From: Aquisediminimonas sp031376385
GTDB lineage: Bacteria; Pseudomonadota; Alphaproteobacteria; Sphingomonadales; Sphingomonadaceae
Reading direction: 5' to 3'
Assembly: GCA_031376385.1 (NCBI GenBank)
Contig: JANMDQ010000023.1
Coordinates: forward strand, 186,001 to 250,000
Length of the DNA stretch: 64,000 bases
Part shown: piece after piece, positions 25,195-33,214 of the stretch
Layout of the letters: each line of letters begins with the position of its first letter
How positions within the stretch are numbered: position 1 is the first letter of the stretch
Position numbers and translations under genes: made by a program
The notes under the pieces: model-generated
Told to the model about the DNA's origin: nothing
Seen by the model: only the letters and a program-made list of their open reading frames with translations
The model's database searches: none

Positions 25195-26102
25195 GCGAAG
25201 ATACCCCTCTAAAGCGCCGCCCTTCGGGCCTTGGCCGCGGCCTATCGGCCTTGCTCGGCGAGATACAGACCGAAGCATCTGTTGCTATATACGGCTCTGG
25301 TGCACCTTTGCCGCAGGGGCTGCGAATGGTCGATGTTGCAGGCTTGCGACCAATGCCAAATCAACCGCGCCGGAATTTTGATGAAGCGGCTCTTGATGAA
25401 CTGGCTGAATCCATCAAATCACGCGGACTGTTGCAGCCCATTATCGTTCGGGAAACATCTGGCGAAGGCCATTATCAGATTGTTGCGGGTGAACGGAGAT
25501 GGCGAGCCGCACAGCGTGCACAATTGCATCAAGTTCCTGTAATCGTTAAAGATTTCGATGATAGGACGGCTTATGAACTTGCCATAATCGAGAATATTCA
25601 GCGTGAACAGCTGAACGCGTGGGAGGAAGGCGAGGGGTATCGCCGTCTCGTCGATGATTACGACTATACGCAGGAGGTTCTTGCCAAAATTGTGGGCAAA
25701 TCGCGCAGCCACATCGCTAATTTGATGCGGCTCCATAACCTGCCGCTGTCAGTCCATGGCTGGCTTGCGGCGGGCGATCTTACAATGGGCCACGCTCGCG
25801 CGCTGCTGACCACGGAAGACCCGGAAGGGATAGCGCGCCAAGTAATCGCCAAGGGGCTTTCCGTCCGTCAAACCGAAGCGTTGGTGCGCAAAGGATCGAA
25901 GCCAAGAACGTCACGCCTGCGCTTGACCGGTGACGTCGCAAGCAATGCCGATATTGCGGCATTGGAGCGGCAATTGTCCGATTTGCTCGGCCTGAAAATC
26001 GCGATTCGTCATAATGGGAAGGAGGGCAGTGTGACACTGGCCTATTCGACGCTGGAGCAGCTGGATTTGATCTGCCAGCGACTTTCCGGAGAACGGATCT
26101 AA
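25191..26102 (+). CDS. parB: Chromosome partitioning protein ParB
   Basis: ParB (303 residues) is the CTP-dependent DNA clamp loaded at parS. The ParA-interacting N-terminal motif LGRGLSALLGE (14-24), the CTP-binding box GERRWRAAQ (100-108), the helix-turn-helix region VGKSRSHIANLMRL and the C-terminal dimerisation segment are visible. It ends convergent with holA (4-base overlap). Confidence 0.97.
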   Translation: MSEDTPLKRRPSGLGRGLSALLGEIQTEASVAIYGSGAPLPQGLRMVDVAGLRPMPNQPRRNFDEAALDELAESIKSRGLLQPIIVRETSGEGHYQIVAGERRWRAAQRAQLHQVPVIVKDFDDRTAYELAIIENIQREQLNAWEEGEGYRRLVDDYDYTQEVLAKIVGKSRSHIANLMRLHNLPLSVHGWLAAGDLTMGHARALLTTEDPEGIARQVIAKGLSVRQTEALVRKGSKPRTSRLRLTGDVASNADIAALERQLSDLLGLKIAIRHNGKEGSVTLAYSTLEQLDLICQRLSGERI

Positions 26103-27106
26103 CGCCGCGCTGCTCTTGCGATCGTAGTAAGCTCCGCATCCGCTAACAATGGCCCAACCGAACGTGCGGATTTAATTCCCCGCTCGGCTTCCAACAAACG
26201 GCTTGCGACAATCGCCAATCGGTCGGGAGACCAGCGACGCAGTTGCGCAGCGATCGGCGCGCGTTCCTTCCAGAACAGCGGCGCGACTAGCGCGTCGATG
26301 GTCTTACCGCCTGCCATTTCAGCGCTCAGTTTAATCAGCATATGAACACGCTTGTTCAGCGCGCGGAGCACGGCGATCCCGTCCACACCTTCCGCCGATA
26401 GGGCGGCGAGATGATCCGCCATCGCGTCAGCTTTGCCATTGAGAACTGCGTCGGTAAGCCCTGAAAGATCTGGCTCGTCGTTGACCGCGCCAATCGCTTC
26501 GACATCATCGACGCCTGCTTCTTGTGGGTGCGCAAGGCTGGCGTCGAGATACAGCGCTAGCTTTTCAATTTCGCGCGCAAGCACCGCCCGGTCTCCGCCG
26601 CAGAGCGTAACCATCCGTTGATCAAGGTTGGAACCGAGGCGCAGTCCATGCTCTCGCGCCAAACCATTGGCAATCTGCACGAATTCGCTGTCGCTTGGTG
26701 GATAGCTTTGCAGGCATGCGGCTTTCGGATCATTCAACAGTCGTTTGACCAGACCCGATGTCGCTTTGAGCGCGCCTGCAAGAATGACGACGGGATTTTC
26801 AACAGCGCTGGCACTCATCAAGCCTTCAATGGCTGTAAGCGATTCGTCTCCCGTCACGCTGGCAACGATGTAGCGCCGTCCGCCAAACAGCGAGAGCGAA
26901 GCCGCTTCGTCAGCCAACCGCGCAGGATCTGACTTGAGGGTTGGTCCGTCCAAGTCAATCCGTTCCGAATCCGGCCCCATCGCGCGGACAAGGCGCGGGA
27001 TAAGCGCGCGGGAACTGGCATCATCAGGGCCGTAGAGGAGGAACAGGCGATAAGTGCCATCGGCTACGTCTAGAGCGCGTTCGATCTGGCCCTTATTGGC
27101 TTTCAC
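26099..27106 (-). CDS. holA: DNA polymerase III delta subunit
   Basis: HolA (335 residues) is the clamp-loader wrench that opens the sliding clamp. It begins MKANKGQIERALD with the alphaproteobacterial pattern YRLFLLYGPDDASSRAL, and continues with domain II (REIEKLALYLDA) and the C-terminal collar domain (RWSPDRLAIVASRLLEAERGIKS-like, in outline). It lacks a working P-loop, as in the family. It is coupled to lptE by a 4-base overlap, in the usual leuS-lptE-holA order. Confidence 0.92.
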   Translation of the reverse strand: MKANKGQIERALDVADGTYRLFLLYGPDDASSRALIPRLVRAMGPDSERIDLDGPTLKSDPARLADEAASLSLFGGRRYIVASVTGDESLTAIEGLMSASAVENPVVILAGALKATSGLVKRLLNDPKAACLQSYPPSDSEFVQIANGLAREHGLRLGSNLDQRMVTLCGGDRAVLAREIEKLALYLDASLAHPQEAGVDDVEAIGAVNDEPDLSGLTDAVLNGKADAMADHLAALSAEGVDGIAVLRALNKRVHMLIKLSAEMAGGKTIDALVAPLFWKERAPIAAQLRRWSPDRLAIVASRLLEAERGIKSARSVGPLLADAELTTIARAARR

Positions 27107-27702
27107 GGCGCCGGGGTGGCGCCAGAGGCCGCCGCCGTGCGGCTGGCATAAAGCGCAATGCGCGCAGTGATCTGGTCCGCAATCGTTTCGGTCAGCCGTT
27201 CCAACGCCGTGTTTTCAGCCGCCACTGTTGCATATTCAGAACTGACGACATCAATACCAACGTCTGAGCCGGCCGTTGCGTCCAGAACGACACTGCCTTT
27301 TGTCGTTTCGACCAGACGGTAGCGCGCGCGCAGCGTGCGCCGTTCACGGGTTATAGTGTCATCGCGGCGGACGCCAAAGCCCACGATTTGATCATCAAGT
27401 TCAATTTCCAGGCGGAAAGCGGCTGTTCCTTCCCCGCCACCCTGCATCCGGTCATTCAACGCATTGCGGAGCAGCCAGCCCGCACGGCCATCAATCGGGG
27501 CTACCGAAACGGATCGCAGCGCCTGCGCGGTCGTCCCGCTTTGCCCACCGCCATAGAGCGGGCGAAGGCCACAGGCGGAGAGCGTGGTCAGCATAAGTGC
27601 CAATCCCACCACCGTTCGTATCGAGCGCAGTCGAGATACAGGACCCGATCTCTCGACCGCGCTCGATACGAACGGAAACTCTGATTTGGGAAAGATGCTC
27701 AT
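27103..27702 (-). CDS. lptE: LPS assembly lipoprotein LptE with a repeat inserted in the signal region
   Basis: LptE (199 residues) plugs the LptD barrel that delivers LPS to the outer membrane. The signal peptide ends at the lipobox LSAC (C44), followed by GLRPLYGG, typical of alphaproteobacterial LptE. The only ATG coupled to leuS (27702, 4-base overlap) leads through about 28 extra residues before the hydrophobic core. This extra part is encoded by the palindrome at 27612-27675, so the n-region of the signal peptide is repeat-derived. The rest has normal length. Confidence 0.88.
   Translation of the reverse strand: MSIFPKSEFPFVSSAVERSGPVSRLRSIRTVVGLALMLTTLSACGLRPLYGGGQSGTTAQALRSVSVAPIDGRAGWLLRNALNDRMQGGGEGTAAFRLEIELDDQIVGFGVRRDDTITRERRTLRARYRLVETTKGSVVLDATAGSDVGIDVVSSEYATVAAENTALERLTETIADQITARIALYASRTAAASGATPAP
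27612..27675. repeat. Palindromic repeat inside the lptE coding region
   Basis: Arms 27612-27636 and 27651-27675 are 25-base inverted copies with one mismatch and a 14-base loop. The core CGTATCGAGCGC...TCTCGAC is of a type I associate with dispersed repeats in sphingomonad intergenic regions. Read in frame on the minus strand it encodes about PFVSSAVERSGPVSRLRSIR of the LptE N-terminus. Confidence 0.85.
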
Positions 27703-30254
27703 GCCACAATGTTAACCAACCGGCCGGGCACGACAATCACTTTCTTTGGGATGGCCCCGTCCAGTGACCGGATGATCTTGTCAGACCCCAGCGCCGCCGC
27801 CTCCAGTGCCGCCTTATCCATATCCTTAGAAACGATGAGTGTATCGCGCAGCTTGCCGTTGATCTGGATCGCAACAGTCACTTCATCATCAATGAGCAAC
27901 GCCGGATCATGCTCTGGCCACAGTTGCTGCGAGACGAGCCCGCTTTCGCCCATCGCGGCCCAGCCTTCCTCGGCCAGATGGGGAACCATTGGCGCGATCA
28001 GGCGGGCGAGCGTGCGAATGGCAGTGCTGCGAGAGGCGGAAGGTGCCGATTTTTCAATGGCGTTGACCAGCTCATGTATCTTGGCGACAGCCTTGTTGAA
28101 GTGCAGCGCTGCGATGTCCGTCGCGATCCCTGCAATCGCGCGGTGGAGGAGCTTGTCGAGCGATTTGTCACAACCCGTGTCGTTGCCAACGCTGTCGAAC
28201 AATCGCCATATGCGGTTCATGAACCGCCAAGTCCCCTCAATCCCGCTTTCTGACCATTCCAGATCGCGCTCTGGCGGCGAATCGCTTAGCATGAACCAGC
28301 GCACAGCATCTGCGCCGTATTGGTCAAACATTGGGCCGGGATCGACCGTGTTCTTTTTCGATTTTGACATTTTCTCGATGCGGCCGACTATAATAGGTCG
28401 GCCAGTCGATATCTCGCGCGGGCTACCGGCATCATTGATTTCGATTTCTTCAGGCGCGACCCAATAAAACTCGCTGCTCGGTATAATCGATCCGTTTGTA
28501 GGCAGATAAGCTGTTGCTTGGTATGTCTCATGCGTCACCATCCCTTGCGTGAAGAGCGCGCCGAACGGCTCCTTCACCGCAATCTTGCCGATCTTCTCAA
28601 GCGCCCGCGTCCAGAAACGCGCGTAGAGCAGGTGAAGGATCGCATGCTCGATGCCTCCGATATATTGGCCCACGGGCAGCCAGGCTTCGGCCTCAGCGCG
28701 GTCAAACGGCGCATGCTTAGGTTGCGAAGCAAAGCGGATGAAATACCAGCTGCTGTCCGCGAATGTATCGAGAGTGTCCGTCTCACGCACCGCGTCTTCA
28801 AGGCAATTGGGGCATTTGACATGTTTCCACGTCGGGTGCCGATCCAGCGGGTTGCCGGGGATGTCGAAGGTCACATCTTCGGGCAGGACAATCGGCAAAT
28901 CCTGGCGCGGCACCGGCAATGTGCCGCAAAATGCGCAGTGGATGACGGGGATCGGCGTTCCCCAATAGCGTTGGCGTGAGACGCCCCAGTCACGCAGCCG
29001 ATACTGCGTCTTCCCGTGGCCCCAATCTTGCTGCTCGGCCAGTGCGATGACCGCCGCTTTGGCTTCATCCACGGTCATGCCGTTCAGAAAATGGGAATTT
29101 ACAATCCGGCCCGGCCCGGTGTAGGCCATATCGCCCTCAAAATCGCTGTCCTCGTCGTCTCCCTCAGCCACAACACGCGTGACGGGCAGGCGGTAACGCC
29201 TCGCAAAGTCCAGATCGCGCTGATCATGGGCCGGACAGCCAAAGACTGCGCCGGTGCCGTAATCCATCAACACGAAATTGGCGACATAGACGGGCAAGTG
29301 CCAGCTGGAATCAAGCGGATGTTCAACGCTTAATCCTGTGTTGAATCCCCGTTTTTCCGCCGTTTCAATTTCCGCCGCTGTCGTTCCGCCCAATCGGCAG
29401 TCAGCGATGAAATCTTGCAGCGCAGGGGCGTTTTCAGCGAGTGATTGGGCGAGTGGATGCTCTGCAGCGATGGCGACAAAGCTCGCGCCAAATAAGGTGT
29501 CGGGCCGCGTGGTGTAAACGCTGATGCCGTCACCTTCGCCGACCAGATTGAATGTGCATTCCAAGCCCTTGGATTTGCCGATCCAGTTTGCCTGCATCAG
29601 GCGGACTTTTTCCGGCCAATCTTCAAGGCTGTCCAAGCCTTCGATCAGCTCCTCGGCAAAATCCGTGATTTTCAGGAACCATTGGTTGAGCTTCTTTTTC
29701 TCAACCAGCGCACCAGACCGCCAGCCGCGCCCGTCAATCACTTGCTCATTGGCCAGCACCGTCATGTCGACGGGATCCCAGTTGACCAACGATTCCTTGC
29801 GGTACACCAAACCCGCTTTTAGAAAATCGAGGAATAGCGCCTGTTCATGGCCGTAATAATCCGGCTCACAGGTCGAAAGCTCGCGGGTCCAGTCAATGGC
29901 GAGGCCCAGCCGTTTCAATTGCTTCTTCATCGCCTCGATATTGGCGCGGGTCCAGGCCCCTGGATGGACTTTCTTTTCCATCGCTGCATTTTCGGCAGGC
30001 ATCCCGAAACTGTCCCACCCCATCGGATGGAGCACGGCGTGGCCCGTCATCCATTTGTAGCGCGCAATCACATCGCCCATCGTATAATTGCGGACATGGC
30101 CCATGTGGATGCGCCCCGACGGATAGGGGAACATCTCCAATATGTAAGATTTAGGACGCGGGTCAGACGCAGGTGGCGTCGTGAAGGTGCTGCCTGTCGC
30201 CCAGACCTGCTGCCATTTGGGATCAGAACTGAGCGGATTGAAACGAGATGACAT
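27699..30254 (-). CDS. leuS: Leucyl-tRNA synthetase
   Basis: LeuS (851 residues, normal) charges tRNA-Leu. The class I HIGH motif appears as PYPSGRIHMGH (HMGH 50-53) and the KMSKS motif at 628-632. The CP1 editing domain lies between, with TTRPDTLFGASF and the YGTGAVFGCPAHD region, so proofreading is intact. A zinc-type CxxC pair (HCAFCG and KCPNCL) is present. It heads the leuS-lptE-holA operon. Confidence 0.97.
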   Translation of the reverse strand: MSSRFNPLSSDPKWQQVWATGSTFTTPPASDPRPKSYILEMFPYPSGRIHMGHVRNYTMGDVIARYKWMTGHAVLHPMGWDSFGMPAENAAMEKKVHPGAWTRANIEAMKKQLKRLGLAIDWTRELSTCEPDYYGHEQALFLDFLKAGLVYRKESLVNWDPVDMTVLANEQVIDGRGWRSGALVEKKKLNQWFLKITDFAEELIEGLDSLEDWPEKVRLMQANWIGKSKGLECTFNLVGEGDGISVYTTRPDTLFGASFVAIAAEHPLAQSLAENAPALQDFIADCRLGGTTAAEIETAEKRGFNTGLSVEHPLDSSWHLPVYVANFVLMDYGTGAVFGCPAHDQRDLDFARRYRLPVTRVVAEGDDEDSDFEGDMAYTGPGRIVNSHFLNGMTVDEAKAAVIALAEQQDWGHGKTQYRLRDWGVSRQRYWGTPIPVIHCAFCGTLPVPRQDLPIVLPEDVTFDIPGNPLDRHPTWKHVKCPNCLEDAVRETDTLDTFADSSWYFIRFASQPKHAPFDRAEAEAWLPVGQYIGGIEHAILHLLYARFWTRALEKIGKIAVKEPFGALFTQGMVTHETYQATAYLPTNGSIIPSSEFYWVAPEEIEINDAGSPREISTGRPIIVGRIEKMSKSKKNTVDPGPMFDQYGADAVRWFMLSDSPPERDLEWSESGIEGTWRFMNRIWRLFDSVGNDTGCDKSLDKLLHRAIAGIATDIAALHFNKAVAKIHELVNAIEKSAPSASRSTAIRTLARLIAPMVPHLAEEGWAAMGESGLVSQQLWPEHDPALLIDDEVTVAIQINGKLRDTLIVSKDMDKAALEAAALGSDKIIRSLDGAIPKKVIVVPGRLVNIVA

Positions 30255-30271
30255 GACGGAACAAAAACCCT

Positions 30272-30359
30272 TCGCGTCTTCGCGTCTTCGCGCGAAAACC
30301 TAATTCAGGGTCCGCGTCCACCATAGTTTGAAGGTTCGCGCGAAGACGCGAAGACGCGA
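30272..30359. repeat. Perfect 25-base inverted repeat between leuS and the DUF3576 gene
   Basis: Arms 30272-30296 and 30335-30359 are exact inverted copies, rich in direct TTCGCG/TCTTCGCG units, with a 38-base loop. It lies 5' of leuS and 3' of the DUF3576 lipoprotein gene, so it could serve as a transcript end for the latter, though no U-tract is seen. Confidence 0.85.
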
Positions 30360-30369
30360 GGGAGATAAC

Positions 30370-30858
30370 TTATCCGGCGATTGTGCTGCGGCGCAGGTCG
30401 CGTGCTTTGGTGAGGATGATTTCCTCAAGCTTTTGCACGGTCGCTGCTTGCACTGGCGCATCAACCCAACGGCCGCCTTCGGCCAGCTGGCGACTGGCGG
30501 CAACGCGCACGGCGTCAGCGCGCAAGTCTTGATCAAGGATCGAAACCGTCAGTTTCATCCGTTCGCCCTGGTTGCTGGGGCTTGAGTACCAATCGGTCAC
30601 AATCACGCCGCCGTTCGAGTCGGTCTGGACCAGCGGCATGAAGGAAATCGTGTCGAGCGCGGCGCGCCACAGGTAAGCATTGACGCCGATTTGAGTAACT
30701 TTGGATGCGGCAAGGTCTGCCTTACGAACGGCATCTTTTCCATCCTTGCCTTCGCTACCGCCAATGAACGGCACGCCTTTGGACAGGTCATTGGAAATGG
30801 CTGAGCAGGCACTGAGGCTCAAAGCCGAAGCGGAAAGCAGGATTAGGGCGCGTTTCAT
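30370..30858 (-). CDS. DUF3576 family lipoprotein
   Basis: A 162-residue predicted lipoprotein. The signal peptide MKRALILLSASALSLSAC ends in a lipobox with C18. The mature part has VNAYLWRAALDTISFMPLVQ and VIVTDWYSSPSNQGERMKL, typical of the alphaproteobacterial DUF3576 family. It sits, probably, in the periplasmic face of the envelope; its role is unknown. The frame stays open far upstream to 31404, but only this start gives a signal peptide. leuS lies downstream in the same direction. Confidence 0.88.
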   Translation of the reverse strand: MKRALILLSASALSLSACSAISNDLSKGVPFIGGSEGKDGKDAVRKADLAASKVTQIGVNAYLWRAALDTISFMPLVQTDSNGGVIVTDWYSSPSNQGERMKLTVSILDQDLRADAVRVAASRQLAEGGRWVDAPVQAATVQKLEEIILTKARDLRRSTIAG

Positions 30859-31047
30859 GTCAAAAACCTCAATCAAAATCAGCAAATTGCACTTCGCTTT
30901 AAGGTCGATATGCCATTGCCGCAACCCGCCGATTGCGCGCGCCTTGTGGCTCCGATGCAACAGACTGTCACAAAGTGACTCAAACCACTGGTTTTTGTTT
31001 TTGTCGCTGTTACATTGAATACTGAACAGGGGACTACGAGACGCTCG

Positions 31048-31773
31048 ATGGCGACATACAAGGTATTGGCAATGACTGGTGCGGCGGCCCTCGGGGCGGC
31101 CCTCCTTGGCATGGCACCAGCCTCTGGAGCTCCCGATAACCGTGCGTTGTCCAAGTCTGTGCCTAGTTCGCTTCGCGGCGGAGTGGGTTACTTTACACCT
31201 GCGGCCGCTGATCCCCGACTCGCGGCAATTTTTGCGCGTGGTGGCCTCAATAATCAAGGATTTCGCTTCACACCGGTGGCTGTTGGCCGCAATCGAGCCG
31301 TGACCGTTGCGGTTCGCGCCGCAAGTGGCAACCGTGCGCCCGCTACTTTGAATCTTGCGTCTCAGGTTGGGGCGATCGCCGCTTCTCCCGCAATTGGTTT
31401 GCAACCCCTATCCTATAGTCTTGGTGCTGCTGTGGGTTGGAAGCGATTCGCTTTGTCCGGCGAAGCTGACCGGATTGATATTGGTGTGCTTCCGGCTGCG
31501 CGCGAACGGGCTAATGTCGGCGTCAGCTATAATGCACGCAAATGGAGCTCGCGGGTGCAAGTCGCCGCTGAACGACCTGTGGGTCAGGCCCCGCGCACGA
31601 TCAATGGCACAGAAAGTCTCTCGTTGGATGTTGGGGGCTCTTACCGTTTGACACGTAATTTCGATGTGACCGCTGGTGTTCGCTACCGCCAAGATCGTGA
31701 CCGTTTGGAACCACGGGTTGATGAACGCCGCGATAGCCAAGCGGTCTACGTGGGCACTGCGTTCCGCTTTTAA
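31048..31773 (+). CDS. Unknown exported protein, possibly outer-membrane
   Basis: A 241-residue protein starting MATYKVLAMTGAAALGAALLG, a signal peptide with a likely cleavage after ASGA. The middle has SLRGGVGYFTPAAADPRLAA. The second half alternates polar and hydrophobic residues (SYSLGAAVGWKRFALSGEAD-like strands, RLTRNFDVTAGVRYRQD) and the last residue is Phe (VGTAFRF), all features of an outer-membrane beta-barrel. I cannot name a family. ATG 31048 is chosen over TTG 31015 because of the signal peptide. Confidence 0.7.
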   Translation: MATYKVLAMTGAAALGAALLGMAPASGAPDNRALSKSVPSSLRGGVGYFTPAAADPRLAAIFARGGLNNQGFRFTPVAVGRNRAVTVAVRAASGNRAPATLNLASQVGAIAASPAIGLQPLSYSLGAAVGWKRFALSGEADRIDIGVLPAARERANVGVSYNARKWSSRVQVAAERPVGQAPRTINGTESLSLDVGGSYRLTRNFDVTAGVRYRQDRDRLEPRVDERRDSQAVYVGTAFRF

Positions 31774-32306
31774 ACCGTTAAGCTGTCAATTGCGGCCCAT
31801 CCATATATTTTAAGAGGGCGAAGTGACCGGGCTCGCCGCTTTGTCATCCCCCCAAGGGCGATCACTGGGCGTTTAGCCCTTCTCATCAGCATTCCCAATC
31901 CTAAAGCGCCAAGTGTTTTGGTTCTTTCGTGAGACCGCGTGCTGAATACCGGCGACACAAACAGCAGAGCAGCGCCAGCCCGTTCCGCTGCGAGCCGTTC
32001 CGGGATGCTGTGGACGGGGGCTGTCCGCAAAGTAGTTGCCCTGTGGGGGCTGCGACCGTGCGACCCATCTGCCTGCAACCTGAGCGCGCGGCGTTCATGG
32101 CCAGCGAGGATCAAAACTAGTCGCCGTGCCTTGGTCAGCCGCTTCACAGCACTAAACAAGGCCTTGCGATCCGGCGTCTGATAGTGCCGAAACACGACTC
32201 CCGCCCCGCGCGGCAGGGCAGCGATAGACGACAGAAGTGATTGCCCCATCCGCTCATCGGTCATCAGCCAGATTTTGGGTAATGGGGGGGAGTAGCAGCG
32301 GCGCAT
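31770..32306 (-). CDS. Thiamine phosphate synthase-like (TenI/ThiE) protein
   Basis: A 178-residue protein of the TMP-synthase/TenI TIM-barrel family, shorter than standard ThiE (about 210). LPKIWLMTDERMG, GVVFRHYQTPDR, LFVSPVFSTRSHERTKTLG and PVIALGGMTKRRA are the recognisable barrel strands; the last holds the phosphate-binding Gly pair. A short form of this kind occurs in sphingomonads. Whether it makes thiamine phosphate is uncertain. It is divergent from the PLP protein gene by 21 bases. Confidence 0.75.
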   Translation of the reverse strand: MRRCYSPPLPKIWLMTDERMGQSLLSSIAALPRGAGVVFRHYQTPDRKALFSAVKRLTKARRLVLILAGHERRALRLQADGSHGRSPHRATTLRTAPVHSIPERLAAERAGAALLFVSPVFSTRSHERTKTLGALGLGMLMRRAKRPVIALGGMTKRRARSLRPLKIYGWAAIDSLTV

Positions 32307-32327
32307 CGTAGCCCCTATAGCAGCGCA

Positions 32328-32987
32328 ATGACACAGGCGGAACTTTTAGCATCAATCCAAACCCAAACCGACCGTGCGGCTAGACTTGCCGGGCGCAAGG
32401 CAAGTGATGTCGCGCTGATCGCAGTGTCCAAAACGCAAGACGCGGCGGCCATTGCGCCTTTGATCGAAGCTGGCCACCGCAGTTTTGGCGAAAACCGGGT
32501 GCATGAAGCCCAGAGTAAATGGCCCGACTTGATAGCGCAAACACCCGGCATAGACTTGCATCTGATCGGCCAATTGCAATCGAATAAAGCCGAAGAGGCC
32601 GTGGCCTTGTTCGGTACGATCCACTCAGTGGACCGGCTTTCGCTCATATCGGCGCTTGCCAAGGCGCAAGACAAGCTCGGCAAGCGGCCTGCCTGTTTCT
32701 TGCAAGTGAATATCGGTGACGAAGCGCAAAAGGGGGGCTGCCCAGTCGCGGAGGTGCCTGCGTTGCTCACCCAAGCACAAGCGTCGGGCCTTGATGTGAT
32801 TGGCCTGATGGCATTGCAGCCCGCTGATGCGGAACCAGCACCCTATTTTGCCTTGCTGGCCAAAATGGCGCGAGATTTGGGATTGGACGGCCTCAGTATG
32901 GGCATGTCGAGCGATTTTGAAACGGCAATCATGATCGGTGCGACGCATATTCGGGTGGGAAGCGCTTTGTTCGGCGCGCGTGGATGA
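32328..32987 (+). CDS. YggS-family PLP homeostasis protein
   Basis: A 219-residue alanine-racemase-like barrel without the second domain. The PLP lysine is in VALIAVSKTQ; SFGENRVHEAQSKW, HLIGQLQSNK and GLSMGMSSDFETAI are classic YggS/PROSC motifs. These proteins buffer free pyridoxal phosphate. The stop overlaps the small RHH gene by 4 bases. Confidence 0.93.
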   Translation: MTQAELLASIQTQTDRAARLAGRKASDVALIAVSKTQDAAAIAPLIEAGHRSFGENRVHEAQSKWPDLIAQTPGIDLHLIGQLQSNKAEEAVALFGTIHSVDRLSLISALAKAQDKLGKRPACFLQVNIGDEAQKGGCPVAEVPALLTQAQASGLDVIGLMALQPADAEPAPYFALLAKMARDLGLDGLSMGMSSDFETAIMIGATHIRVGSALFGARG

Positions 32988-33214
32988 CAGGGCCCGTTAA
33001 ACGCTCCGTAACGATTGCGGGCCACGAAACATCAATCAGTTTGGAGCCGCTGTTCTGGGACGCGCTCAAAAGGGCTGCTGCGGACGAAAGCCTGCCGGTC
33101 AACGCACTTGTCGCGCAGATTGATGTTGAACGGATTGCCTCAGCGTCCCCGTCTAACCTCGGCAGCGCGATCCGCGTTTGGCTTTATCAGCGGCTAAGCA
33201 ACACACGCGCTTGA
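32984..33214 (+). CDS. Ribbon-helix-helix domain protein
   Basis: A 76-residue protein with KRSVTIAGHETSISLEPLFWDALKR followed, in outline, by a second helix and SNLGSAIRVWLYQRL. This matches the RHH_4 family, of which many alphaproteobacterial members are paired with other genes. It may bind DNA, but no target is evident. It is coupled to the YggS gene and overlaps the convergent glutamate dehydrogenase gene by 28 bases. Confidence 0.82.
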   Translation: MTGPVKRSVTIAGHETSISLEPLFWDALKRAAADESLPVNALVAQIDVERIASASPSNLGSAIRVWLYQRLSNTRA

